A stretch of DNA of 18,956 nucleotides from Ruminococcus sp. UBA7013 (lineage in GTDB: Bacteria; Bacillota; Clostridia; Oscillospirales; Ruminococcaceae), in NCBI GenBank assembly GCA_002449585.1, contig DJXD01000016.1:1-18956 (forward strand), given 5' to 3'. Shown piece by piece: positions 7,301 to 13,435 of the stretch (position 1 is its first letter; each line of letters opens with the position of its first letter). Position numbers and translations under genes: made by a program. The notes under the pieces were generated by a model. The model did not search any database and was not told where the DNA came from. It worked only from the letters and a program-made list of their open reading frames with translations.

Positions 7301-8841
7301 AAAGGCGGATTCATGCCGGATAACGAAGGAAGCGGATTATCTGCCCCCATAGAAGCGATTGGCTCGCTTCCTGTTTCCGCCATGGGCAAAATGGAATTTC
7401 TGATTTCTTCATAAGTATAGCCGAATGCTTTCTGCATCTGACTCAATTTTTCATGCGTATCATACTCTACATGATGATTAGGAATATGCAGATAGCGCAA
7501 TCTCACAAGATTCATATCCAGCCATTCCCCATAGGGCTGTTGAGAAGCATAATTATGTTTCAATTCATCATCATCGATCAGCCTTCCCTGTACAGTATCC
7601 ACTAAAAGCATTTTTCCGGGTCGCAGTCTGTCTTTATGAAGAACATGCTCTGCTGGAAGATCCAGCGTTCCGACTTCGGAAGACAGAATTAAAAAGCCAT
7701 CATCTGTGATATAATATCTTGATGGGCGGAGACCATTTCTATCCAATACTGCGCCCATCACATCGCCATCAGAAAACAGAATAGAAGCAGGGCCATCCCA
7801 TGGCTCCATCATAGTAGCATAATACTGATAAAAATCTTTTTTATCCCGACTCATTGTCCGGTTATTCTTCCATGGCTCAGGGATCAGAATCATAACAGCC
7901 AGCGGCAACGGCATACCAGACATGACTAAAAATTCAAGCGTATTATCCAGCCTTGCGGAGTCTGATCCGTTTACATCAATAATAGGCAGTAATTTATGCA
8001 TCTGATCTTTCAGGATCTCACAGTCAATAGATTCTTCTCTTGCAAGCATTTTATCCGCATTTCCAGTGATTGTATTAATTTCACCGTTATGCACGATAAA
8101 TCTATTAGGGTGTGCTTTCTGCCAGCTTGGTGTTGTATTTGTACTGAATCGGGAATGTACCATTGCAATAGCCGATTCATAAGCTGGATTTTGAAGATCC
8201 GGGAAAAACTGTCGTAACTCATTAACCAGGAACATGCCTTTATAAACAATTGTCCGGCTTGACAGGGATACAACATAAGAATTTTCATTGCTTTGTTCAA
8301 ACACACGCCGGGCAATATATAGCATTCTATCGAAAGCAAGCCCTTTTTCACAAGTTTCAGGACGTTTCACAAATGCCTGCCAGATACTCGGCATACTTTC
8401 AAAAGCCATTTCTCCGAGGATGTCCGGCACAGTGGGCACTTCACGCCAGCCCAGAAATGTCATACCTTCTTTCTGCGTGATGATTTCAAATAATTTTTTT
8501 GCCTGACGGCGTTTTAATTCATCCTGTGGGAGAAAGAACATTCCAACACCATAATCACGGGCATCTCCCAGAGAAATGCCTAGCTTTTCTGCTTCCTGTG
8601 TAAAAAATGCATGACAGATCTGCAATAGAATGCCAACACCGTCACCGGTTTTGCCTTCTGCATCTTTTCCGGCACGGTGTTCCAGATTCTCGACAATATG
8701 CAATGCATCCTCTACAACACGCCGGGACGGCATTCCCTTGATATTGACAACAGCACCGATTCCACAGGCATCATGTTCAAATCGAGGATCATAAAGCCCT
8801 TGTTTCGGATATGTCTGCATATTCCTGAAATCATTCATCAT
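4306..8841 (-). CDS. gltB: Glutamate synthase (NADPH) large subunit
   Basis: GltB makes two glutamates from glutamine and 2-oxoglutarate, the second step of ammonia assimilation after glutamine synthetase. The order of domains is the normal one. A class II glutamine amidotransferase domain comes first; its catalytic Cys is residue 26 in EHDACGIGAVV and would be exposed by removal of a short propeptide. A central linking domain follows. The FMN-binding synthase barrel contains SNSGEGGE, KPGEGGHLP and SGYDGGTGAAP. The 3Fe-4S cluster has Cys 1125, 1131 and 1136 (C-X5-C-X4-C, as in known GltB). The C-terminal GXGXG beta-helix domain comes last. At 1511 aa it is full length with no break. Two adjacent ATG codons (8841 and 8838) lie 5 and 8 bases from AGGAGG at 8847-8852, so the second is equally possible. 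Transcription starts at the promoter near 8934-8962, with a terminator hairpin in the leader. Confidence 0.95.
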   Translation of the reverse strand: MMNDFRNMQTYPKQGLYDPRFEHDACGIGAVVNIKGMPSRRVVEDALHIVENLEHRAGKDAEGKTGDGVGILLQICHAFFTQEAEKLGISLGDARDYGVGMFFLPQDELKRRQAKKLFEIITQKEGMTFLGWREVPTVPDILGEMAFESMPSIWQAFVKRPETCEKGLAFDRMLYIARRVFEQSNENSYVVSLSSRTIVYKGMFLVNELRQFFPDLQNPAYESAIAMVHSRFSTNTTPSWQKAHPNRFIVHNGEINTITGNADKMLAREESIDCEILKDQMHKLLPIIDVNGSDSARLDNTLEFLVMSGMPLPLAVMILIPEPWKNNRTMSRDKKDFYQYYATMMEPWDGPASILFSDGDVMGAVLDRNGLRPSRYYITDDGFLILSSEVGTLDLPAEHVLHKDRLRPGKMLLVDTVQGRLIDDDELKHNYASQQPYGEWLDMNLVRLRYLHIPNHHVEYDTHEKLSQMQKAFGYTYEEIRNSILPMAETGSEPIASMGADNPLPSLSGMNPPLFDYFRQLFAQVTNPPFDAIREEVVTDTSMYIGSDGNLLEEKASNCHVLRVDNPILTDTDMLKIKYMKEPGMKVEVIPITYYKNTSLKNAIRHLFIRADKAYRDGANFLILSDRDVDEYHVPIPSLLAVAALQQHLVTTRKRTAMALILETAEPREVHHFATLLGYGASAVNPYLAHETIRELTESGALDKDYYAAESDYDTCILHGIVKIASKMGISTIQSYQGSKLFEAVGVSQEVIDEYFTGTVSRVGGITLKEIESRVDALHSSAFDPLDLGVETEVISMGTHKLRNGHEEHLYRPETIHLLQLASRTGNYEIYQKYAASVHEEGRSMQLRDMLEFVYPEDGGISLDEVEPVESILKRFKTGAMSYGSISQEAHETLAIAMNRIGGKSNSGEGGESPERIATAGTDHDCSSAIKQVASGRFGVTSEYLVSAQELQIKCAQGAKPGEGGHLPAGKVYPWIAKTRHSTPGVGLISPPPHHDIYSIEDLAQLIYDLKMSNVHARISVKLVSEAGVGTVAAGVAKAGAGVVLISGYDGGTGAAPATSIHHAGLPWELGVAETHQTLLLNHLRSRVVVETDGKLMTGRDVLVAALLGAEEYGFATAPLVTMGCMMMRVCNLDTCPVGIATQNPELRKRFSGKPEYVINFLTFVAQELREYMAKLGIRTVDELIGRTDLLRMKEEPEQSRAHLMDLAALLHKKENSHFCPEDAYNFHLENTLDERVLLKKMPLTGHKKQITVHVTNTDRTFGTMFGSALTRKFGTSLEEDTYHVTCIGSGGQSFGAFIPKGLTLELCGDSNDYFGKGLSGGQLIVYPPENAAFKAEENIIIGNVALYGATSGKVFINGIAGERFAVRNSGALAVVEGVGDHGCEYMTGGRVVVLGRTGKNFAAGMSGGIAYVLDEDRDLYMRLNKELVSLQEVTEKYDVLELKHLIEEHVAATGSAKGKKILDDFAGYLPKFKRIMPHDYAKMRQAILTMEEKGMKTEEAEIEAFYLTAK

Positions 8842-8858
8842 AAATACCTCCTGAATAT

Positions 8859-8905
8859 AAAAAACAACGCTGAAGCCGTTCCCTTGTGGAAACGGTTTTC
8901 AGCGT
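8859..8905 (-). terminator. Leader terminator (candidate attenuator) upstream of gltB
   Basis: On the minus strand ACGCTGAA pairs with TTCAGCGT (8898-8905 with 8867-8874). An inner 8-bp stem CCGTTTCC/GGGAACGG closes an ACAA loop. The hairpin is followed by TG and six U residues (8859-8864). It lies after the gltB promoter and before its ribosome binding site, so it should end most transcripts unless a signal prevents folding. I could not identify an antiterminator hairpin or a known riboswitch fold in the first 25 or so leader bases. Confidence 0.7.
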
Positions 8906-8933
8906 CATTGCTTACCTAATATTTGATATGCTT

Positions 8934-8962
8934 ATTTTACACCTGTTCAGGAAATTTGTCAA
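8934..8962 (-). promoter_or_regulatory. Promoter of gltBD
   Basis: On the minus strand TTGACA (8957-8962) and TAAAAT (8934-8939) are separated by 17 bases, a near-consensus sigma-A promoter. The start site would be near 8927, giving a leader of about 85 bases. Confidence 0.8.
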
Positions 8963-9031
8963 GAAAAACAGATGAAATATTAATAAAATAAAGTTTCTGT
9001 GTCTGATTCTTAATAAAACAAAGTATTTTTA

Positions 9032-10798
9032 TCAATCAAAGCTTGTGATCAGTTTTACCACATATTTCATAATCATCAAAGAATCTGTGCTATCTGGTGA
9101 GCCGCTTTTATCCACATCAGCATTGATTTGTCCCTGATCGGATAATTCTGCTTTTCCGAAAATGGCCTTATTAATGAGAATAATATCCATAATATTGACA
9201 GCTCCATCTTCATTGGCATCGCCAGGATTTTTGGAAGATGCAGGCGGATCTGTCTCTTTAGTGGGCTCAGATTCTGTAGCAGGTTCTGTTGTTGGCGCAG
9301 TTGTTTCCTCAGTGGATTTTGTCTCAATTTCTACTGGATCTGTTTTTCCGGCAGTATCCAGATTACTGCCTTCACTTGCGGCATAAGATGCATAATATTC
9401 TGTTACATTTGTTCCTGTGCCATTCAGGCCTAATACATACTGATGATCCAGACCAATATATTTGCCTGATTCATTCGTCTGCCATAGTGATGGCTCAAAT
9501 AAAGCATATTTATCTGCATCCCAGTCGATCTGACTGCCTGTATCCGGCTGATACTGGAAACCTGTCCAAAGTCCGCCGGTATCACCGGAATTAGTATTCA
9601 GACACCAGAATGTATGATTAATATGATGCGCAATCATATAATCCCGGAGCAGTGTCATCCATTTCTGATTTTTACCTTCATCCATATGGCCGCCCCATTC
9701 ACCAATCAACAAGGGAGCAATATCTTCCGCATTGATATAAGCCCATGTATCATACCAATAATCATCAAGCAGACTCTGTGTATCAAAATCTTTGTCAAAC
9801 CATACCTGTTTATAAACAGAAGGGCCATAATCATGAGGAGAATAAACAATCTGGCTTGTACCGCTTTCGGGAACAACGGGATATTTCCGTACACCTCTCA
9901 GATTTCCGCCCCACCATGCGCCGATATAAGGCGGATCTGTTTTAGAATCCGGCTGCCCCCAGGTATAAGACTCGCTTTTCAAAGACTGTTCCACACCTTC
10001 GATCAGAATCAAAGCATTTGGATTGACATTCAAGATAGAATCAGCGCATTTTTTAGCTGCATAAGACCAGTTATTTTCATCTGTTGAGCCGTCCCATTTT
10101 GCAGCTTTTACACCTTCCTGCCCTTTGCCATGCGGTTCATTCTTGAGGTCATAGGCAAGAATGGTATCATCATTGCTGTATTTTTCAGCCAGCCATGTCA
10201 AAGATTCAATCCAGAGATCTGTTGTCACCATAACGCCCTCTGCGGTTTCCTTGCCATACCAGAGATTATAATCATGTCCAGAGTTGTCAGAATGTGGGCT
10301 GTGTACATCTATGAACGCTTTCAGTCCATATTTTTTGCATTTCTGCATGATCACGTCAAAAATTTCCATGCTATTCTTAATTGATCCGTCTGCATTGCAG
10401 AAATCAATATTAATAGAATAATACGGATCATTATTAGCTGAAACGCTTGCCACTGGATTGGGTGTTCCGTTCATCCAAGAAATCAAAAGCTCTGATGAAA
10501 TCGGAAAACGGATAATATTAATCCCATGATCTGCAATAGATGACAGCATATCATCAATATCCGCACTCCAGAGATAATGCGCACAGTTTTCAGAGCAGTT
10601 GAAGCCGAACCAGTTTGCACCTGTAAGCCATACTTCATTTCCGTCTTTGTCATACAGGCGGCTGCCGACTGCATGAAGCCAGTCATCATTATGATCATCC
10701 ACAGCATTCACAGGGATTGCACCTGCAAAGCCTGCCATCATTCCGGCACAGAGCGCAAGTGCAGATGCGCCTGCTGCCAGCTTTTTAAAAATATACAT
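9032..10798 (-). CDS. Secreted GH5 endoglucanase with C-terminal dockerin
   Basis: This is a cellulosomal cellulase expected to cut internal beta-1,4-glucan bonds. The start is set at the ATG at 10798, because AGGAGG (10806-10811) lies seven bases upstream; a longer frame from 10825 has no such site and would place the ribosome binding site inside the gene. The protein is then about 588 aa. A signal peptide (about 1-32) precedes a GH5 domain closely resembling the Acidothermus E1-type (subfamily GH5_1) pattern: GANWFGFNC, KNEPHG with acid/base Glu 221, WWGGNLRGVRKYPVV, SPHDYGPSVY, IGEWGG with nucleophile Glu 367, and SGDTGGLW. A Thr/Glu/Pro-rich linker (about 485-520) leads to a type I dockerin (about 525-588) with two calcium loops, NEDGAVNIMD and VDKSGSPDSTD. 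No CBM is present. It has its own promoter at 10838-10866, overlapping the end of ylbJ. The subfamily call is from remembered motifs. Confidence 0.92.
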   Translation of the reverse strand: MYIFKKLAAGASALALCAGMMAGFAGAIPVNAVDDHNDDWLHAVGSRLYDKDGNEVWLTGANWFGFNCSENCAHYLWSADIDDMLSSIADHGINIIRFPISSELLISWMNGTPNPVASVSANNDPYYSINIDFCNADGSIKNSMEIFDVIMQKCKKYGLKAFIDVHSPHSDNSGHDYNLWYGKETAEGVMVTTDLWIESLTWLAEKYSNDDTILAYDLKNEPHGKGQEGVKAAKWDGSTDENNWSYAAKKCADSILNVNPNALILIEGVEQSLKSESYTWGQPDSKTDPPYIGAWWGGNLRGVRKYPVVPESGTSQIVYSPHDYGPSVYKQVWFDKDFDTQSLLDDYWYDTWAYINAEDIAPLLIGEWGGHMDEGKNQKWMTLLRDYMIAHHINHTFWCLNTNSGDTGGLWTGFQYQPDTGSQIDWDADKYALFEPSLWQTNESGKYIGLDHQYVLGLNGTGTNVTEYYASYAASEGSNLDTAGKTDPVEIETKSTEETTAPTTEPATESEPTKETDPPASSKNPGDANEDGAVNIMDIILINKAIFGKAELSDQGQINADVDKSGSPDSTDSLMIMKYVVKLITSFD

Positions 10799-10837
10799 AA
10801 AAAAACCTCCTCTTGCTTTCTGCATAGTTCTGTTTTT

Positions 10838-10866
10838 ATTTTATCTCATTTTTCTGCATTTGTCAA
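10838..10866 (-). promoter_or_regulatory. Promoter of the GH5 gene, overlapping the end of ylbJ
   Basis: On the minus strand TTGACA (10861-10866) and TAAAAT (10838-10843) are 17 bases apart. The -35 box lies inside the last codons of ylbJ. The leader would be only about 30 bases. Both boxes and the spacing are identical to the gltB promoter. Confidence 0.75.
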
Positions 10867-11877
10867 TGATTTCTGAAAAAAATGATATTTTTTTAAAACA
10901 AATACAGACATCAGCATCAGACAGCACCCCGGAATCATGTTTCCATCCTGTGCAGAAGATACCGCCGTTTCCGGCAGAAATACAGCCAGATCGCCCAAAA
11001 ATAGATATTTCATGCAAAGAAAACATAATCCATAAGTCAGCCCTGCCATCAGCAGACGATATAGCATAAATTTTCCCCATAATAAATGATTCTCACAGAC
11101 CGCCGCTATTTGCAGATGTACACACAGCCCCCCAAAGGATAATAATGCCGCTGTTATGGACAAACTTCCATGCCGGGCATATTCGGCCGCATGGCTGATT
11201 TCCAGTATACTCCGGATCAGATCGCCCGGATCTGAAAAAATGGCTTCTGCCATGCCCATCACTGCTGAAAATGCAATGATCATAGACATAATTTTTATCA
11301 TAGCGGCCGCCGCACTTCCTACGCTATCTGTAATGCAAACCGCCAATGCTTTCCAGTGTTGCTCTTCTGATTCCGGAAGGATCATATATCTTATCTTCCA
11401 CATCCCGATCAGCAATACAGGAATACTCATCATCAGCCATATAAACAAAGCAGTTTGCTGATTTCCGCCCACTGTTGCCAGCAGAAAGCCGAATCCGCAC
11501 CCCATGCACACACATAGTAATTCCTGTTCCTGCTGTTCAGAAATGCGGCCTTCCTGATATAAATTATGCACCAGCTGTGCGCCTGTCGGATACCCCCCAA
11601 TCTGTGAAAAGAAAATAATCATCAGCAGAACCGCATCTATTTTCAACCATTTCCGGCAAAATTTCTGAAACGGCTTTGCCAATGCATCCAGCAATCCAGA
11701 TTGTACACTGAACGCCGCCAGTATTGAAAAAAAATACAGTGATGGCAGAACAGATATCAAACATCGTTTCCCTGCCAGGATAATGGCACTGCTTACTTGT
11801 GCATGAAAATAAACTGCTCCGATCAGAAATAAAATCAAACATACGCCCGTCATGATCATTTTCTTTTTATCAGTCAT
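10846..11877 (-). CDS. ylbJ: Sporulation integral membrane protein YlbJ/SpoVV family
   Basis: YlbJ (SpoVV) of Bacillus is a mother-cell membrane protein of the nucleoside-recognition (Gate) domain family, reported to move dipicolinic acid toward the developing spore. This 343-aa protein is strongly hydrophobic with about eight membrane segments. It carries the family-like SQIGGYPTGAQLVHNLYQEG motif followed by ISEQQEQELLCVCMGCG. It is shorter than Bacillus YlbJ (about 400 aa). The ATG at 11877 is preferred over the in-frame GTG at 11886, because AGGGG (11886-11890) lies eight bases upstream of the ATG and would overlap the GTG. The gene is divergent from yqfC, another sporulation gene. The family assignment is good; whether it acts in spore formation in this organism is inference, since cellulolytic Ruminococcus are usually described as non-sporing. 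Confidence 0.8.
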   Translation of the reverse strand: MTDKKKMIMTGVCLILFLIGAVYFHAQVSSAIILAGKRCLISVLPSLYFFSILAAFSVQSGLLDALAKPFQKFCRKWLKIDAVLLMIIFFSQIGGYPTGAQLVHNLYQEGRISEQQEQELLCVCMGCGFGFLLATVGGNQQTALFIWLMMSIPVLLIGMWKIRYMILPESEEQHWKALAVCITDSVGSAAAAMIKIMSMIIAFSAVMGMAEAIFSDPGDLIRSILEISHAAEYARHGSLSITAALLSFGGLCVHLQIAAVCENHLLWGKFMLYRLLMAGLTYGLCFLCMKYLFLGDLAVFLPETAVSSAQDGNMIPGCCLMLMSVFVLKKYHFFQKSLTNAEK

Positions 11878-11952
11878 AGCATTCACCCCTAAAGATTATG
11901 CAGGAATTTTTCTGCTTATGCGAACATAGACTTGATCAGGAGCGTGATAGCC
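11878..11952. promoter_or_regulatory. Divergent control region between ylbJ and yqfC
   Basis: About 75 bases separate the two starts. The region holds TTATGC twice (11896-11901 and 11916-11921) and a GCAG/CTGC inverted repeat around an AT-rich core (about 11900-11915). No good sigma-A promoter is visible in either direction, which fits control by a sporulation sigma factor, but I could not place a convincing sigma-E promoter. Confidence 0.35.
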
Positions 11953-12207
11953 TTGGGAAAAGGTCTGAAACGAACTGTTCAAGGATGGGTCTATCTTGAC
12001 ACTTATCTGCATATGCACGGCAATGAACAGCTTAGAATAGAAAACTGCCGGCGGATTCTGGAATATAATGAAATTCTTGTCCGTTTGCAGACATTGGACA
12101 TGATTATAGAAATCTGGGGGACGGATCTCCGTGTATTTGATTATAATGACAGCAGTGTTTCCGTCACCGGAAAAATTTCATCTATACAGCTGACAGAAAA
12201 GAGATGA
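11953..12207 (+). CDS. yqfC: Sporulation protein YqfC
   Basis: YqfC is a small protein of the sigma-E (mother cell) regulon in Bacillus and Clostridia, with no defined biochemical role. The family core is visible: HGNEQLRIENCRRILEYNE, then a beta-rich stretch ending with VSVTGKISSIQL. Two TTG codons could start it. AGGAG at 11938-11942 sits ten bases before TTG 11953 (84 aa), whereas TTG 11932 (91 aa) has no ribosome binding site, so 11953 is chosen; the longer form is still close to the Bacillus length of about 93 aa. yqfD follows after four bases, the usual pairing of these genes. The phoH-like gene that often follows yqfD elsewhere is absent. Confidence 0.8.
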   Translation: MGKGLKRTVQGWVYLDTYLHMHGNEQLRIENCRRILEYNEILVRLQTLDMIIEIWGTDLRVFDYNDSSVSVTGKISSIQLTEKR

Positions 12208-12211
12208 TTTC

Positions 12212-13402
12212 ATGCAAATCCGGGAATTCTGTGATGTTCAGGCAAAAGGCCGGAGTCTTTATGTATTTATCAATGCAATCCGGAATCAGCCTATTCAATG
12301 CGAAAATCAATACTGTAAAGGAGAAATTTTCTTTTGCCGGGTGCTGAAAAAAGATATTCCAAATCTGGAAAAACTGGCTGCTCAATGCCATGTCACACTA
12401 ACAGTCACGGAAATCTCCTCCCTGACTGGCAAATTACGAAAATATCGCCATCGGTTTGGGATTCCTTTGGGCATTCTAATCAGCATTGCATTGCTGTTTT
12501 ATTATTCTAATATTATCACTATGATCGAAATTCAAGGAAATACCACCATTCCGGAAAGCGTGATTCTTGCTCAGCTGGAACAGAATGGCATCCGGACAGG
12601 CGCATGGATTGCAGATCTTGACACTGCCAGCTGTGAGACAGATCTCCGTGTGAACATTCCGGGGATCTCATGGGCAGGCATCCGAAATTCCGGAAATCAC
12701 ATGATTGTTCAGATCACAGAGGAAAGACCTGTTCCGGATCTGCTTCATGAGCGGCTTCCCTGTCATATCATTGCTCGATATGATGCGCAGATCACAAACG
12801 TTCGTATTTATAGCGGCCAGCTTATGCACCTGCTCCGGGATGGAGTTGCCAAAGGGGAGATTCTTGTCAGCGGAATCATTCATGCAGAAGACGGAAAAAT
12901 TTATTATCGCCATGCATTGGGAAATATTACCGGCATTTATACACAAAGCATCACACTGACAGAGCCGTTTCAGATTTCACAAACAGATCTGACAGGCAAA
13001 ACTATCTATCAGAAATGGCTTCAGATTTTTAATTTAAAAATTCCTCTCCGTCTGAGCAAGCCGGATTATGCAGAATTCCGCACGAATGAATATTATACAC
13101 CATTCTGTTTTCTGAATCATGTACTCCCCTGTGGCATTTTGCATAAAACAACGCAAGAATTACAATCTTCTGTCATCACTCGCACAGAAGAAGAAGCAAA
13201 ACTTGCATTGCATACTGCTATTATTCGATATGAAAAAAATATGCTTGCTGATGTGGAAATCAAAGATTGTCAAAAATCTTATCATACAGATCAAAACGGC
13301 ATAACCTGTGATCTAATCTATACCGTAGAGGGCGAAATTGGCATGCCTTCTGAATTTTTCATCCCGGAAACAGAAGCAGAAACAACAAAAGCAGAGCAGT
13401 AA
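12212..13402 (+). CDS. yqfD: Sporulation protein YqfD
   Basis: YqfD is a membrane-anchored sporulation protein of the sigma-E regulon; its molecular job is unclear. The 396-aa protein matches the usual length. An N-terminal soluble part (about 1-85) contains CRVLKKDIPNLEKLAAQC. One membrane segment (about 90-105, PLGILISIALLFYYSN) follows. After it comes a POTRA/FtsQ-like stretch, IEIQGNTTIPESVILAQLEQ to ISWAGIRNSGNHMIVQITEERP, which would lie outside the membrane. The C-terminal half is beta-rich and resembles YqfD of other Clostridia. The gene starts four bases after the yqfC stop, with only a weak ribosome site, so translation is probably coupled. Isoleucine is almost always ATT or ATC (one ATA in about 48), unlike in the left block. 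The stop codon lies inside the loop of the following terminator. Confidence 0.85.
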   Translation: MQIREFCDVQAKGRSLYVFINAIRNQPIQCENQYCKGEIFFCRVLKKDIPNLEKLAAQCHVTLTVTEISSLTGKLRKYRHRFGIPLGILISIALLFYYSNIITMIEIQGNTTIPESVILAQLEQNGIRTGAWIADLDTASCETDLRVNIPGISWAGIRNSGNHMIVQITEERPVPDLLHERLPCHIIARYDAQITNVRIYSGQLMHLLRDGVAKGEILVSGIIHAEDGKIYYRHALGNITGIYTQSITLTEPFQISQTDLTGKTIYQKWLQIFNLKIPLRLSKPDYAEFRTNEYYTPFCFLNHVLPCGILHKTTQELQSSVITRTEEEAKLALHTAIIRYEKNMLADVEIKDCQKSYHTDQNGITCDLIYTVEGEIGMPSEFFIPETEAETTKAEQ

Positions 13403-13418
13403 AAACCGCTCTGCTTGT
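13386..13418. terminator. Bidirectional terminator between yqfD and the GH9 gene
   Basis: AGCAGAGC (13390-13397) pairs with GCTCTGCT (13408-13415) around a ten-base loop that contains the yqfD stop codon (13400-13402). On the minus strand the stem is followed by TTTTGTTGTTT, a fair terminator for the GH9 gene ending at 13436. On the plus strand the T-run is weaker. Confidence 0.7.
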
Positions 13419-13435
13419 TATGATCAATTCTCTAA

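Larger units (their letters stand above)
8842..9031 (-). other. gltB leader and the gap after the GH5 gene
   Basis: The gap contains the gltB promoter (8934-8962), a roughly 85-base leader and a terminator hairpin (8859-8905). Between the GH5 stop and the promoter (about 8963-9031) I see only AT-rich sequence and no separate GH5 terminator, so the leader hairpin may also stop transcripts arriving from the GH5 gene. Confidence 0.6.

Noticed and set aside
8867..8933. ANTAR-type two-hairpin RNA or a known riboswitch in the gltB leader
   Set aside because: The inner loop is a tetraloop (ACAA), not a hexaloop with A1 and G4, and I found no second small hairpin upstream. Only a terminator can be supported.
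9000..9031. Terminator for the GH5 gene directly after its stop codon
   Set aside because: The sequence is AT-rich but forms no convincing GC-containing stem with a U-run. The next real hairpin is in the gltB leader.
10799..10825. Longer GH5 start giving nine extra N-terminal residues
   Set aside because: The AGGAGG ribosome binding site lies inside this extension and is ideally spaced for the ATG at 10798. The signal peptide also starts properly there (MYIFKK).
11904..11932. Possible sigma-E promoter for yqfC (GAATTTT, 14-base spacer, CATAGACT)
   Set aside because: It matches the remembered sigma-E consensus only partly, and the implied start site (about 11938) would fall inside the ribosome binding site used by TTG 11953.
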